A DNA stretch of 64,000 nt from Ciona intestinalis (taxonomy: Eukaryota > Chordata > Ascidiacea > Phlebobranchia > Cionidae). The translations under genes were made by a program, and so were the position numbers. Shown here one piece after another: positions 29,001 to 37,039 of this stretch. Numbering within the stretch: position 1 is the first letter of the stretch; the number at the start of each line of letters is the position of its first letter. Location: NCBI RefSeq assembly GCF_000224145.3, contig NW_004190387.2:62001-126000 (forward strand), given 5' to 3'. The notes under the pieces are model-generated. The model did no database searches and had not been told where the DNA came from. It saw nothing but the letters and a program-made list of their open reading frames with translations.

Positions 29001-32000
29001 ATCAGGAAATATGGGACTTAGGTGCTAACGGTATCCCAACCTACCCAGTATTTTACAATGACCAGAAATGTACCTTGTTAGCGAACACAGGCTCCATTGT
29101 GACGTCAAGCAAATCCAAACTTGGTATCCAGACCAAAGTTATTCCAAAACTTCGGAGAATAATTGAATGTGTCGTCGCGTGGCGGACCGAAAACAACTTA
29201 TTTCTGGAAATGCAATAATTTGATAATAAGCAAAATTACATTGGTACAACATTCTCAATCAACATAAGCGCAAAAATGCCAACACAAAATAGTTGTATAT
29301 TCTATTTTATTCTATGTGGGTGGGGTCTTTGTCAGGGACCTTGCATTTAGGCCAGAGTTGGCCCATCACCCCAACATTGTATATGCACATTCTGTTCTAT
29401 ATGGGTGAGGTCCTATAGTGAGGCATGCCATGGGACCTGGGGTTTAGGCCAGAGTTGGCCCATCACCCCAACATTGTATATGCACATTCTGTTCTATATG
29501 GGTGAGGTCCTATAGTGAGGCATGTCATGGAACCTTGCATTTAGGCCAGAGTTGGCCCATCACCCCAACATTGTATATGCACATTCTGTTCTATATGGGT
29601 GAGGTCCTATAGTGAGGCATGCCATGGGACCTGGGGTTTAGGCCAGAGTTGGCCCATCACCCCAACATTGTATATGCACATTCTGTTCTATATGGGTGAG
29701 GTCCTATAGTGAGGCATGTCATGGAACCTGGGGTTTAGGCCAGAGTTGGCCCATCACCCCAACATTGTATATGCACATTCTCTTCTATATGGGTGAGGTC
29801 CTATAGTGAGGCATGCCATGGGACCTGGGGTTTCGGCCAGAGTTGGCCCATCACCCCAGCATTGTATATGCACATTCTGTTCTATATTGGTGGGGTGCTA
29901 CAGTGGGACACTATGGGACCCAGGGTTCAGGCAAGAAAAGGCCCACTTTCCCAAAACGGGGATGCTACCACATGAACCTCTTGAGATATTTAAGCCTGTC
30001 GCTTCCCGAAGGTATGGTGACAAGGGATTTAACAGTCTCACAAAAACGAAATTTGAACTTTAACCCTTAAAACTGACCTGTATGGCAATTTCACTTGGCT
30101 ACCGTTCACTGTAACCAACATATTGTTACGTAATATAACTTGATCTGCACCAAGTGTCACACGGACCGAGTAAATACCACGAGAAGGTTGAATATCAGCT
30201 TCGACTCGAACAATACTTGATGATGAATGAATGGGTTCCACCAAGATATGCTTCGAACATGTGCTTTCTGGTAGTATGTATCTGCGCAATATAACATGAT
30301 GTGATAATTCTTTTCGATTGCAAAGATCATGTTATATTTAAAGAACGAAAGGAAGGGAATTAACAGCAAAACGACATCAGTCGTTAAAACACGCTATGGA
30401 TAAAAAGTGTGGGAAAGTGTCAGCTAAATAACAGGACTGTAGCTGAACCCAACATATAGTACGGTGGGGGAAGATGGGGCATCTTAAGTACATAATATCC
30501 AGATATCCTGGTCGTGTTTTAAATAATGAACAACGGTCTATGGGAGCCGTGAAGATATAGATTTATAAATGTTTGATTGTTTATTGTTAACTGCTAAATG
30601 GGACGAGAAAACAGAGTTAAAAGGTGTCCCATCTTCTCCCACCCTACTGTATATATTGATGGTATAAGTTGAAACTTTAGACGTTACATGTTTAGTTTAC
30701 AATTTAGTGAACCCATCAGTGACCCATGACCGGGTTGGCGAAATTACTGTTATATAAGTATCTTGTCTGTATACGCACAAACTCTGGTCTGCCTAATTTC
30801 CAATCGATGTAACTTACTTTGATTGGTCGAAAGTTGTCACGTGCCCTGCACTAACCACGTGACACGTAGCGCTGCAGTGATTGGTCGAGCAGTTCCATCT
30901 CCCCCTCGCCCCACAAACACAGTCATTACATCGTTCTTTTATCGTCGATCCCTGACCGTAAGTTTGCCCTCTGTGACGACACGGGCACTGCTGTGACGTC
31001 ACACACGTCTGATTCGTGACGTCATCGCTAACAAATAGGACCTTCCCTTCGGGGCACTGTGAGACACGAAATTTAAAATATATTAAATTGGGGTAGAATG
31101 GTACATGTTTTTATTGTCTTTTGTCATCCCATTTGGTAGTAAACAAACAATGAATATAAGACCGTTGTTAATTGTTTAAAAAACGACCAGTAAATATAGG
31201 ATATTATGTGCTAACGGTATCCACCTTACCAAACAGTACTATATATATATATATATTGAAAAAAAAACTGATTAAAATCGATGCAAACAGAACAAACATG
31301 TGATGATAATTTACCTTGCAACCCGGTAGACAGTTGTCTGTACAATATGATGACGTATTCTCTTCCACGTCATCGCATGTGGATGGACACTTGGAAACGC
31401 ATGAACTAAATTCCATCCCTGTGTAAAAAATAACACAGAATTATATAATTGTCCGATTTGGTAGTAAACAAAGAATTTTACAGAGTAACTATGGCTCCAG
31501 GACCAGCGGGGATTAATAAATATGCGTAGAAAGCTGATTAATTAAATTAAAGTATAGGGTGCTGGGGTAAGAGTTGACATGTTTTCATAATACAATAGGG
31601 TGGGGGAAGATGGGACACCTTTTAACTCTATTTTTCCGTCCCATTTGGCGGTAAACAAAGAACATTCAAAGAAAAATGAAACTGTGTCTTCATGACTCTC
31701 ATACACCGTTGTTAATTGTTTAATACACGATCAGGATATCTGGATATTATGTGCTAAAAGTGTCCCATCTTCCCCCACCCTACTATATAAAATACAACGC
31801 TTTTATTTCTAAGAATACAGCAAGGAAGAAGATCAGGTCAATTAGTACAGTGAAAAGAAGGAAATACACAACAAAACGACAGTCGTTATATACACGCCAC
31901 ACTCGTATACAATAAGTATATATATATTGTTCCTACCTTCGGGGCATCCCCACGAGCAGCCGTTTCTTTCCATCCAATCTTGAGTGTTGATACCAATAGA

Positions 32001-35000
32001 TATACATCGCATATGGTAGGCCAACATGACGTCACACAATGTTTCATTTGATGACGTCACGTTGACGTCACGACAATTCTGACTGACGCAGCTCTAAATA
32101 TAAAGATAAAATTTAACACTAAACAATAACTGACCCCGTAAAACAGTTACGTCAACGAATATGACGTGACGAAGCACTTTCATCACAAAAAATGACGTCA
32201 CAGAAGTAAACGTTATAAAATTTGCCCTCATGAGTACTGACGTCACAAAACACTTACGTCATAAAAATGTTTTGGTTCTAGAATTTCCCTGCATTGATCA
32301 AAAGCAGGTTCCGATATTATGACGTCACAAAGCGAACGCGAGATTTGCACACTTGATACGTCACAATCGTCGAACACTTGAACCGATTGATCGTTGCATT
32401 GGAAGGAGGGAGGACCGTTATGTAAGCCATTGTTTGGTGTAATGATGTCTATGTTAAGAATATAAAAGCGTAATAGGAATTTTTAACACAGGTGTTTCTA
32501 ACCAACGTATTGCAAGTTGGGGTAAAATGGGATACCGTTAGCACATAACATTCTATACATTCTAATTGTGTTTCAAACAATTACCAACGTTCTTTTACAG
32601 TCGAGAAAATGCCTTTATATAATCCTATAAATGTTCTTTGTTTACTACCAGATTGAAGAAGAAAAGGGAATGGAAACATGTCCCATCTTACCCCAACCTA
32701 CTACATAATTTAACGACAAGATAGGTTTTTTAAACTTCCACGCTATCCATCTTACTTCAAAGTACTATATTACTATTGCATCAGTTATCATTAGAATATT
32801 AAGTATTTGGGCAAAATACAGAAAATGTTTTAGATTTTTTCACCTTGTACCCTCCAGTTTTCGACCTCCCCATGCACCCCACACAATCCTCTAGTCTCCA
32901 TTACATCCAAGGTTTCTCCTATTGTGACGACAACAATGGATGCATTGTTCCACGTCACAGTCAGTCCAATAGGAGTTTCAATGGAAACGAAAAAATCCAA
33001 GAATTTGATGATGACACCTGGAAATAATGAAATGCTATTGAATGTAATAGATTTGGATGTAATTTCTTTTTTTCCCATATGGTGACCGGAAAATGACATT
33101 CGTTATAACACGGGTGTTCTGTTTCATTCACCTCGTGCCTGCTTACGAGTTACCACGTATACAACTTTAGGGATATTATTACATATATTTAGAGATAGCT
33201 GACAAATTTGACAACCCATATGAAGTGGCCACTGAGTTAAAGCAATATCGGTCAGGTGTCCAAAGACACACACGCCCACAATGGTAGCAGAAAAACTTTG
33301 GACAAGATGCCGGCGTGCTAATTACCTTTCCGCCGCAAAAAAATAATCCCATTTTTTTACCTTTTTCCACGAATGGCGACCGGTTGGAGACCATACGATC
33401 GTTGAAATAAATTTCGTTTTCAACAAACGTTATTGTGACGTCATTTTCCAACACGACCAACAATTTCTTTCCACAATTTGTTCCATTTTCGCATTTTACA
33501 GTTTGTACGTCCACCCACCTAAAACAAAGAATGTTAAATTTACAAATCTGTAATCTTAATACCTGAACGTTGCAGTTATTATAGTCAATTCACCGTGTAA
33601 GACTGTAAAACTATAGATTAGCAACAAAAAATATGAAATACATACACATAAGCCAAAAAGAGAAAGGAAATTAAAATGAAATTATTTATAAACCAATAGT
33701 TTACCATGTTCCATCCGTTGAAGTTAGCAACCTATGCGCGCAGTCGTTGACCACGTGACCTCTACCGCCATCGAATGTGACGTAATGATCTGACCACGTG
33801 ACGCACGCAGGTGTACGGGTGTCTGTGTATCAATAATAATCAATTTACAAAATTGACTTAAAAAATTGGTAAATTAATAATTAAAAACAAATAACTTAAA
33901 GTCTGTTGGTAAAATAATCAATTTAAAGAAAAATAAAGAAATTGTTTATGAAAAAATAAGGTTAAAAATAATTTAATACATTTTTTAAAGGTTTATTACT
34001 CAAAAATGTGTTGTTAATATTTAATGCACAAACAGGTATTTTGATTTTTGCTTTTTAGAATATTTGCTTTTAAAAATAGGATATAGATATATGATTACCA
34101 CGTATGCTACTGGTAGAAAAACACGCGGTCTGTTCTATTTATTCCACACGCTACAAAATACTGTTTAAGTTAAGGCAACCATAAACACTTACCAAAAGCG
34201 GGAAACGGTTTCGCATGGTTACCCTTTCGTGACGTCACGTCACTACACACGTGACACACATGGTCGCCATGGAAACGCCAAGATTTTCCACCAAGTAAAG
34301 AACAACATGTCTCTTTGGTGAAAAACCTCCCTGATAATGACGTCGTGGTGACGTCATCAGCCGCAATAACCGGACATGCTTCGTCAAAGTGGCAAACTAC
34401 GGTGTCATCTGTTTCTGTTAAGAAGAAAGTTTTAAATACTGTATAAAAAATGCCTAATGTAGAAAACGACAATAAAAAAGATTTGGATTAAACGCCCGCC
34501 ATCTAACAGCATGCTCAAGACCCTCAATAGAGCGTTGTAAAATGGTCAAAATACGATTACAGAATATGGGATTTAGGTGCAAACGGCACCCATCTTTCCC
34601 CGCAGTACTATAGTAGGATGGGGTAAGACGGGACACCTTTAGAACATAATATCCAAATATTCTGACCGTGTTTTTTAAACAATTAACAACGGTCCATGGG
34701 AGTCGTGAGGATATGGTTTTATAATTCTTTAAATGTTCTTTGTTTACTACCAAATGGGACGGGAAAATAAAATGAAAATGTGATCCATCTTCCCCACCCT
34801 CTATACGTTAAAACAAAAGTTAACTGCACAATTCACTCACTCAGTTCACATTTATCGCCACGAAACCCAGCGCAGCATACTTGTACAATCCTTGTAACAT
34901 TACGACGTTGTGTTCGTTCGGGAAGATATACGTAACACATTGCGTCATCGCCTTGACTGTTGAAGTATGACGTCACACCAGTGGTTCCACTGTGACGTGA

Positions 35001-36514
35001 CTGTAGGAAACATTTGTTTTGTTTATGGGATTGGTTTGGGTAAGATGGGTAGTGTTTTAATTCTATTTTATCATCACTTTTAGTAGTGAACCAAGGATAT
35101 TTACAGAAATTTATAACTTATTTTCGCCACTCTAAGGGGGCGACTTACTTGTTTAAAACCCGTTTAGAAAATATTGGTTATAGTTTCTAACGGTTTCGTA
35201 TATTACCGCTCAATATATACGTATTGAAAAGGTTGCTACCGTTTATCCTTTCTATAATGCCGTTTACTGTACATTATGTTGAAAAATCCGATTGAACAGA
35301 GCAGTTTGTTTCAACAGCAACAATTATAACATAGCAAAAATAAATCATTTATAACTGATAGCTATAATACAACATCTCATGATCTTAATATACGTATAAG
35401 CCTAACCCCCCCCCATATATATATATATATATAATTAATCGCTCCAAATAAATGTAACAACAAGCTCAAAGAAACAACAAAAACAAAAAGTTCGTCTTGA
35501 ATGTATCAAATCTAAATTATTAAACACTTATTCTTGCTGCATGCAACTGTTTTCTGAACTCTCTGTAACTTTTGTCTCGCAAAATGGAGGCGCCTCCAAG
35601 ACAAACTATTAGCAATTAACGTTTTTCGCACATTTTGCGCCAAGAGAGCGAAACGTATGTGAGTAACACATGTTACACACGCGGCACCCAAAACATTTAT
35701 AAGCGCAATATAACGTGAATGAATGCAACTTGTTTATCGTCGTGTGACGGCACAATCACCAGTATAACACGGATATTTAAACGGATATAAATCATAACCT
35801 TTAATTCATAAGAACCCAGAAAATGTTTATTATATTTATAAAATTTAAACTAAATTTTCTTATTTTTAAAAACTTAACAAATCTAACTTTGTTTTAGTTT
35901 TAAAATTTAAACCACAAAATAACTAAAACTTACCTTCATTCTGACGTCATCATATTTCCAACCTCGTTGAACAAACTTGTATAATTCTAAACAATCAACG
36001 CTTCGCTCCTCCCTCTGTGACGTCACAATCTCTTCGATTGTTGTTTGATTCACTGCGCACCATCTTGCCCATGCACTGTGACGTAACAATAAAATAAAAA
36101 ATGACAATGCTAAATGTCAAGATGTATTGAGATATAGTATGGTGGGGTAAGATGGTTCATGTTTTCATTCTCTTTTATCTTCCATGTGGAAGTAAACAAA
36201 GAATATTTAAATAATTTGATAAGCGTGACTTCACACGTTTTTAATTGTTAAAAACATGATCAGGAAATACGGGATATTATTTGCTAGTGATATCCCATCT
36301 TACCCCACAGTACTATAGCGAGGACCATATATATAACAAACAGGTTACAGAAGATCAAATATGCAACAAACGTGTTACAGCTCCACGTGTATGATATATT
36401 ATTAATAACAAAATATACGAATTCATTGTATTTAAACATAGATACAATAATATATAGTAAAACATACCATTTAATATCGACGAATAGAACCAGCAGAAAC
36501 AAAAATCGTAGCAT
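810..36514 (-). CDS. SSPO: SCO-spondin-like giant secreted protein (5' part, runs off left edge)
   Basis: About 55 exons can be chained on the minus strand with GT-AG introns and matching phases, giving roughly 2,890 codons. The order is signal peptide, Cys-rich N-terminal region, three vWD-C8-TIL units, ten LDLa modules, nine TSP1 modules and seven TIL domains, with vWC segments and a Thr-rich linker. SCO-spondin is the family that combines vWD, TIL, LDLa and TSP1 modules in this order. In vertebrates it is secreted by the subcommissural organ and floor plate and polymerises into the Reissner fibre; that role is family knowledge, not seen here. The last TSP1 module is cut at 810, so the C-terminus lies outside the window. 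Two junctions near the left end are uncertain (see 1921-2149 and 3404-3431). A mucin/vWF-like or otogelin-like protein is the main alternative, but the LDLa plus TSP1 content argues against it. Confidence 0.85.
3404..3431 (-). CDS. Candidate 28-base micro-exon of the SCO-spondin-like gene
   Basis: Exon 48 ends in phase 1 and exon 49 reads in the Cys-rich frame only from phase 2. A 28-base segment between them, flanked by CAG and GTATGT, is open and converts phase 1 to phase 2, adding about nine residues (DVINKLYSF). No other fix was found. It rests on phase arithmetic only, so chance is possible. Confidence 0.35.
4303..4646 (-). mobile_element. SINE, minus orientation
   Basis: Reading the minus strand, the tRNA-like head (GGTTAGCGCGCCTGCC, then the CTGCTACCATCGTGGGC junction) lies near 4,640 and the tail near 4,303. 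It sits in the intron between SCO-spondin-like exons 46 and 47. Confidence 0.55.
5451..6592 (-). CDS. SSPO: SCO-spondin-like exons 43-45: Thr-rich linker and start of LDLa10
   Basis: Exons: 6477-6592, 6067-6132, 5451-5548. Exons 43 and 44 are almost Cys-free and rich in Thr, Ser and Gln ([28 protein letters not shown]), the composition of a mucin-like O-glycosylated spacer. Exon 45 ends the linker and begins the tenth LDLa module ([11 protein letters not shown]). Both linker exons are phase-symmetric or chain cleanly. The introns carry a SINE. Confidence 0.65.
6163..6455 (+). mobile_element. SINE, plus orientation
   Basis: Head with AGTTAGCATGCC, junction GCTACCATTGTGGGCG, middle with CACTAATAGGTTG, tail with ACACCCGTGTTATAACGAC. 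It fills most of the intron between exons 43 and 44. Confidence 0.6.
6886..9776 (-). CDS. SSPO: SCO-spondin-like exons 36-42: LDLa9 end, TSP1 x3, TIL5, vWC
   Basis: Exons: 9656-9776, 9148-9315, 8697-8903, 8240-8451, 7693-7907, 7239-7424, 6886-6989. Exon 36 ends the ninth LDLa and opens TSP1 module 1 (TWTDWSTWG), which exon 37 continues (SCNQSCGS). Exon 38 has module 2 ([16 protein letters not shown]), with Trp motifs typical of C-mannosylated thrombospondin repeats. Exon 39 is a TIL domain ([18 protein letters not shown]). Exon 40 has a vWC piece and module 3 ([17 protein letters not shown]). Exons 41-42 finish it and add a vWC segment. The donor of exon 36 (GTTTGC) is weak but keeps phase. 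Confidence 0.78.
9808..10315 (+). repeat. Tandem array of four half-MITE units
   Basis: Four successive degenerate copies of the MITE left half begin near 9,808, 9,931, 10,030 and 10,161. Each opens with a GTGGGGT(A/T)-AGATGGGATAC-like end, runs through TTTTAAACAATTA and GGGGCTACGGTTATATAATT, and stops before the usual right end. Only the last retains part of the GTTTA-TACCAAAT segment. Confidence 0.6.
10428..14840 (-). CDS. SSPO: SCO-spondin-like exons 27-35: TIL4/vWC, then LDLa cluster
   Basis: Exons: 14638-14840, 13941-14155, 13335-13518, 12835-13033, 12340-12441, 11767-11894, 11319-11470, 10751-10890, 10428-10501. Exon 27 ends TIL4 ([15 protein letters not shown]) and adds a short vWC piece. 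Exons 28-35 encode eight LDL-receptor class A modules plus the start of a ninth. Calcium-cage motifs such as [31 protein letters not shown] and [12 protein letters not shown] are visible. A short Thr/Pro linker in exon 31 ([16 protein letters not shown]) separates the fifth and sixth modules. All phases agree. Confidence 0.82.
11098..11292. mobile_element. MITE copy
   Basis: Left end TACTGTGGGGTAAAGGATAC and a degraded right end CATCTTACTCCAGCATA; the core has GTTTACTACCAAAT. It lies in an SSPO intron. Confidence 0.6.
13610..13892 (-). mobile_element. SINE, minus orientation
   Basis: Minus-strand head near 13,890 (GGCGCCATGACTCAATGGTTAGCGC), junction at CTGCTTCCATTGTGGGTG, tail near 13,620. 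It lies between LDLa exons 28 and 29. Confidence 0.6.
15030..18887 (-). CDS. SSPO: SCO-spondin-like exons 20-26: vWD3 and C8-3
   Basis: Exons: 18793-18887, 18298-18409, 17093-17210, 16607-16792, 15980-16191, 15453-15623, 15030-15171. Exon 20 continues the third TIL ([19 protein letters not shown]). Exon 21 ends a short Cys segment and opens vWD3 ([20 protein letters not shown]). Exon 22 follows with [20 protein letters not shown], exon 23 with [13 protein letters not shown] and exon 24 with [18 protein letters not shown]. Exons 25-26 carry the C8 set ([21 protein letters not shown]) and the start of the fourth TIL. The intron 5' of exon 20 is long and hosts the plus-strand gene at 20988-22768. 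Confidence 0.8.
16845..17036. mobile_element. MITE copy
   Basis: Inverted ends TAGTATGGTGGGGTGAGATG and GTCCCATCTTGCCCCATAGTACTA. SSPO intron 22-23. Confidence 0.65.
18007..18206. mobile_element. MITE copy
   Basis: Ends TAGTAGGGTGGGAGAAGATG and CATCTTCCCCCACCTTACCATA, about 200 bp. SSPO intron 21-22. Confidence 0.75.
18449..18575. mobile_element. Internally deleted MITE
   Basis: Starts TAGTAGAGTGGGACAAGACG, loses about 60 bases after ACACCTTTAGAACATAG, and ends in a degraded right repeat. SSPO intron 20-21. Confidence 0.55.
19039..19233. mobile_element. MITE copy
   Basis: Ends TAGTAGGATGAGGGAGGACG and CATCTTCCCCCACCCTACTATA. Confidence 0.75.
19629..19822. mobile_element. MITE copy
   Basis: Left end degraded (G-TTATAGGGAGATAAGATG), right end ATCTGCCCCCACCCCACTATA. 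Confidence 0.7.
20728..20734 (+). promoter_or_regulatory. TATA box for the nested plus-strand gene
   Basis: TATAAAT sits in a short stretch that is less AT-rich than its surroundings. The likely start of transcription near 20,760 leaves a leader of about 230 bases. The leader repeats a TTCAGcAGTATA-type motif at about 20,787, 20,834 and in shorter form nearby. An AG after a T-rich run at 20,965 could instead be an acceptor for a leader exon. Confidence 0.4.
20988..22768 (+). CDS. Two-exon gene of unknown family nested antisense in an SSPO intron
   Basis: Exons 20988-21111 and 22368-22768 join in phase (AAAAAAG then GTAGGC donor; TTTTAG acceptor) to give a 174-residue protein with a TGA stop. 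The first ~45 residues are Lys-rich and polar ([15 protein letters not shown]). There is no signal peptide or membrane segment. The rest ([18 protein letters not shown] to [11 protein letters not shown]) alternates hydrophobic and polar residues like a single beta-sandwich domain with one conserved-looking Trp-rich strand ([12 protein letters not shown]). I do not recognise the family. The 1.26 kb intron holds a MITE and a SINE. A TATAAAT lies 254 bases upstream. The gene lies between exons 20 and 19 of the SCO-spondin-like gene, on the opposite strand. Confidence 0.6.
21176..21364. mobile_element. MITE in the intron of the nested gene
   Basis: Ends TAGTACTGTGGGGTAGGATG and CCCATCCTACCCCAGCCTATCATA. 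Confidence 0.7.
22090..22356 (-). mobile_element. SINE in the intron of the nested gene
   Basis: Minus-strand head near 22,355 (GGTTAGTCCGCCTGCCC), B box region ATAGGTTCAGGGC, tail near 22,095. It ends about ten bases before the exon 2 acceptor. Confidence 0.6.
23044..23241. mobile_element. MITE copy in the duplicated block (copy A)
   Basis: Ends TAGCACTGTGGGGTAAGATG and TATCTTACCCCAGCCTAGTA. The matching element of the other copy is at 25914-26112. Confidence 0.65.
23310..24667 (-). pseudogene. Second copy of SCO-spondin-like exons 17-19, frameshifted
   Basis: Copies of exon 19 (23310-23523), exon 18 (24138-24264) and part of exon 17 (24480-24667, cut by the N run) match the block at 26182-27581 nearly base for base, introns and MITE included. 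The exon 17 copy has one extra base near 24648, which turns the frame into a stop 11 codons after the gap edge. Splicing the two blocks in series would also break frame, because exon 19 ends in phase 0 and exon 17 needs phase 1. It is best read as the other haplotype or a dead duplicate, not as extra domains. Confidence 0.75.
23875..24064. mobile_element. Second MITE in the duplicated block (copy A)
   Basis: Ends TAGGCTGGGGTAAGATGAG and CCATATTACCCCACCCGACTA. Its counterpart is at about 26747-26937. Confidence 0.65.
24668..24717. other. Assembly gap (50 N)
   Basis: The gap cuts the frameshifted exon 17 copy on its left and the unknown ORF on its right, between two near-identical blocks. Confidence 0.95.
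24718..25498 (-). CDS. Intronless ORF of unknown family, C-terminus lost in the N run
   Basis: An uninterrupted frame of 260 codons runs from an ATG at 25498 into the gap. It begins with a Ser-rich tail and an acidic stretch ([17 protein letters not shown]), then a helical region with scattered Cys, and later [19 protein letters not shown] recognise no domain. It lies between the two copies of SCO-spondin-like exons 17-19, and the second copy starts abruptly about 300 bases upstream of it. It is intronless, unlike every neighbour. It is most likely a gene of a mobile element inserted in one haplotype; a retrocopy or single-exon host gene is possible. Confidence 0.45.
25644..25679. repeat. Imperfect palindrome with TATA motifs, upstream of the unknown ORF
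   Basis: TCCGTATATAA and TTATATACGGA face each other across a 14-base loop. Minus-strand TATATAAG (25668-25675) lies 170 bases from the ATG at 25498, so it may be that ORF's promoter. The same palindrome offers a TATA on the other strand. Confidence 0.4.
25914..26112. mobile_element. MITE copy in the duplicated block (copy B)
   Basis: Counterpart of 23044-23241 with the same ends; it differs at a few positions. Confidence 0.65.
26182..27581 (-). CDS. SSPO: SCO-spondin-like exons 17-19: TIL2, vWC-like segment, TIL3
   Basis: Exons: 27369-27581, 27007-27133, 26182-26395. Exon 17 carries a TIL domain ([15 protein letters not shown], then [14 protein letters not shown]). Exon 18 gives [20 protein letters not shown] followed by CIHC. 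Exon 19 gives [18 protein letters not shown] and a TIL core ending [11 protein letters not shown]. Exon 17 starts in phase 1 and exon 19 ends in phase 0, which joins in frame to exon 20 (18793-18887). For exon 17 the donor after GG at 27369 was preferred because it keeps exon 18 in the Cys-rich frame. A near-identical, damaged copy of this block lies at 23310-24667. Confidence 0.78.
26747..26937. mobile_element. Second MITE in the duplicated block (copy B)
   Basis: Counterpart of 23875-24064; the right end reads CCCATTTTATCCCATCCGACTA. Confidence 0.6.
27759..31418 (-). CDS. SSPO: SCO-spondin-like exons 10-16: TIL1, vWD2, C8-2
   Basis: Exons: 31315-31418, 30818-31056, 30078-30281, 29074-29203, 28752-28863, 28220-28353, 27759-27948. 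Exon 10 begins the first TIL domain ([16 protein letters not shown]). Exon 11 finishes it and opens the second vWD domain ([16 protein letters not shown]). Exons 12-14 continue the vWD fold with [18 protein letters not shown] and the late motif [17 protein letters not shown]. Exons 15-16 carry the second C8 cysteine set. Several of these exons are under 60 codons and are visible only by splicing. Phases are consistent from exon to exon. The intron between exons 12 and 13 holds a 97-bp tandem array. Confidence 0.78.
27982..28176. mobile_element. MITE copy
   Basis: Ends TACTATGGGGTTAAGACG and CCGTCTTTCCCCATCCACCATA. SSPO intron 15-16. Confidence 0.6.
29310..29950. repeat. 97-bp tandem repeat, six to seven copies, alternating variants
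   Basis: ATTGTATATGCAC recurs at 29376, 29473, 29570, 29667, 29764 and 29861, an exact 97-base period. The stretch GGACCTGGGGTTTAGG alternates with GGAACCTTGCATTTAGG in the first copies, so the array grew partly as 194-bp dimers. It sits in the SSPO intron between exons 12 and 13. The open frames through it are accidental, since 97 is not a multiple of three. Confidence 0.9.
30457..30652. mobile_element. MITE copy
   Basis: Ends TAGTACGGTGGGGGAAGATG and CATCTTCTCCCACCCTACTGTA. Confidence 0.7.
31087..31243. mobile_element. MITE copy, reverse orientation, degraded ends
   Basis: TTGGGGTAGAATGG at the left, CCCATTTGGTAGTAAAC inside, CCAAACAGTACTATA at the right. Confidence 0.55.
31593..31787. 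mobile_element. MITE copy, reverse orientation
   Basis: Ends AATAGGGTGGGGGAAGATG and CATCTTCCCCCACCCTACTATA. Confidence 0.75.
31937..36514 (-). CDS. SSPO: SCO-spondin-like exons 1-9: signal peptide, N-terminal Cys region, vWD1, C8-1
   Basis: Exons: 36468-36514, 35934-36075, 34841-35000, 34193-34414, 33705-33822, 33361-33518, 32844-33017, 32258-32448, 31937-32093. The chosen ATG (36512-36514) opens a hydrophobic signal peptide, [15 protein letters not shown]. An in-frame ATG 60 bases upstream would add a polar, Cys-containing extension and was not chosen. Exons 2-4 give RWCAVN, an EE/R-rich stretch, GWKYDDVRM and a [10 protein letters not shown] motif, which resemble the SCO-spondin N-terminus. 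Exons 5-7 form the first vWD domain: [12 protein letters not shown] at its start and GLCGVHG near its end. Exons 8-9 carry the C8 cysteine pattern. Exon phases agree throughout. The exons are unusually rich in the palindrome TGACGTCA. Confidence 0.8.
32516..32705. mobile_element. MITE copy
   Basis: AGTTGGGGTAAAATGGGATAC at the left and CATCTTACCCCAACCTACTA at the right. Confidence 0.65.
33098..33330 (-). mobile_element. SINE, minus orientation
   Basis: Minus-strand junction CTGCTACCATTGTGGGCG near 33,285 and tail ACACCCGTGTTATAACG near 33,110. It lies between SSPO exons 6 and 7. Confidence 0.55.
34611..34804. mobile_element. MITE copy, preceded by a fragment of another
   Basis: Ends TAGTAGGATGGGGTAAGACG and CATCTTCCCCACCCTCTA. 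The bases just before (34,565-34,610) are the right end of an older copy. Confidence 0.65.
36135..36317. mobile_element. MITE copy, reverse orientation
   Basis: Ends TAGTATGGTGGGGTAAGATG and CATCTTACCCCACAGTACTATA. SSPO intron 1. Confidence 0.65.
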
Positions 36515-36614
36515 CACTTCGCACTCGTTATAGAAATCTGTCGTATCAGTTATTACGCATGCACTACACAACAACAGTAGATAAATCTAATTGACTTTTG
36601 ACGAATTGGTCGCT

Positions 36615-36622
36615 CTTATATA
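36615..36622 (-). promoter_or_regulatory. TATA box of the SCO-spondin-like gene
   Basis: On the minus strand TATATAAG lies about 100 bases upstream of the chosen start codon, which would leave a 5' leader of roughly 70 bases. No splice acceptor lies between it and the ATG, so a conventional transcription start rather than trans-splicing is the simplest reading. Confidence 0.5.
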
Positions 36623-37039
36623 TCGGTCGTTGCTTGTCAAAATTCCCGATCTGTCAAATGCATGTTGCCATCCCGAAAAATCGTTCTCGGATTAGCAAAC
36701 ACGCAATAAGGTCATGACAATGCGCTGTGTGACGTAACAATTGTGGATCATATTAGACAATAACTGCAGCTGCGAGCGACGGCCGTGTTACGAAACAAGC
36801 ATGATTGTGACGTAACAATATATATTATGTTGTTTAAATAAAAAAACAATCACTTCAAAGTAAGTAACACATTGAACATTAAAATTAAAACGAAAATATT
36901 ACTTTTATTTTATTTTCGGTTGTGAGCTGTAGAAAAAGGTGAACATATAAATTATGAAACTCTCTTATATAATATAACTTGTAATTAATATAAACATAAT
37001 GTTTTGCATTTTTTTTATTTTGTTTGGGGTGGCATGTTA

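Noticed and set aside
29310..29950. CRISPR-like array
   Set aside because: Units are contiguous 97-bp repeats without unique spacers, in a eukaryotic intron.
29793..30070. Overlapping plus frames of 60-85 codons
   Set aside because: They lie in the 97-bp tandem array and change frame from copy to copy.
36284..36574. Upstream in-frame ATG of SSPO (36574)
   Set aside because: It would put a polar, Cys-containing stretch before the hydrophobic core; the ATG at 36514 starts a normal signal peptide.
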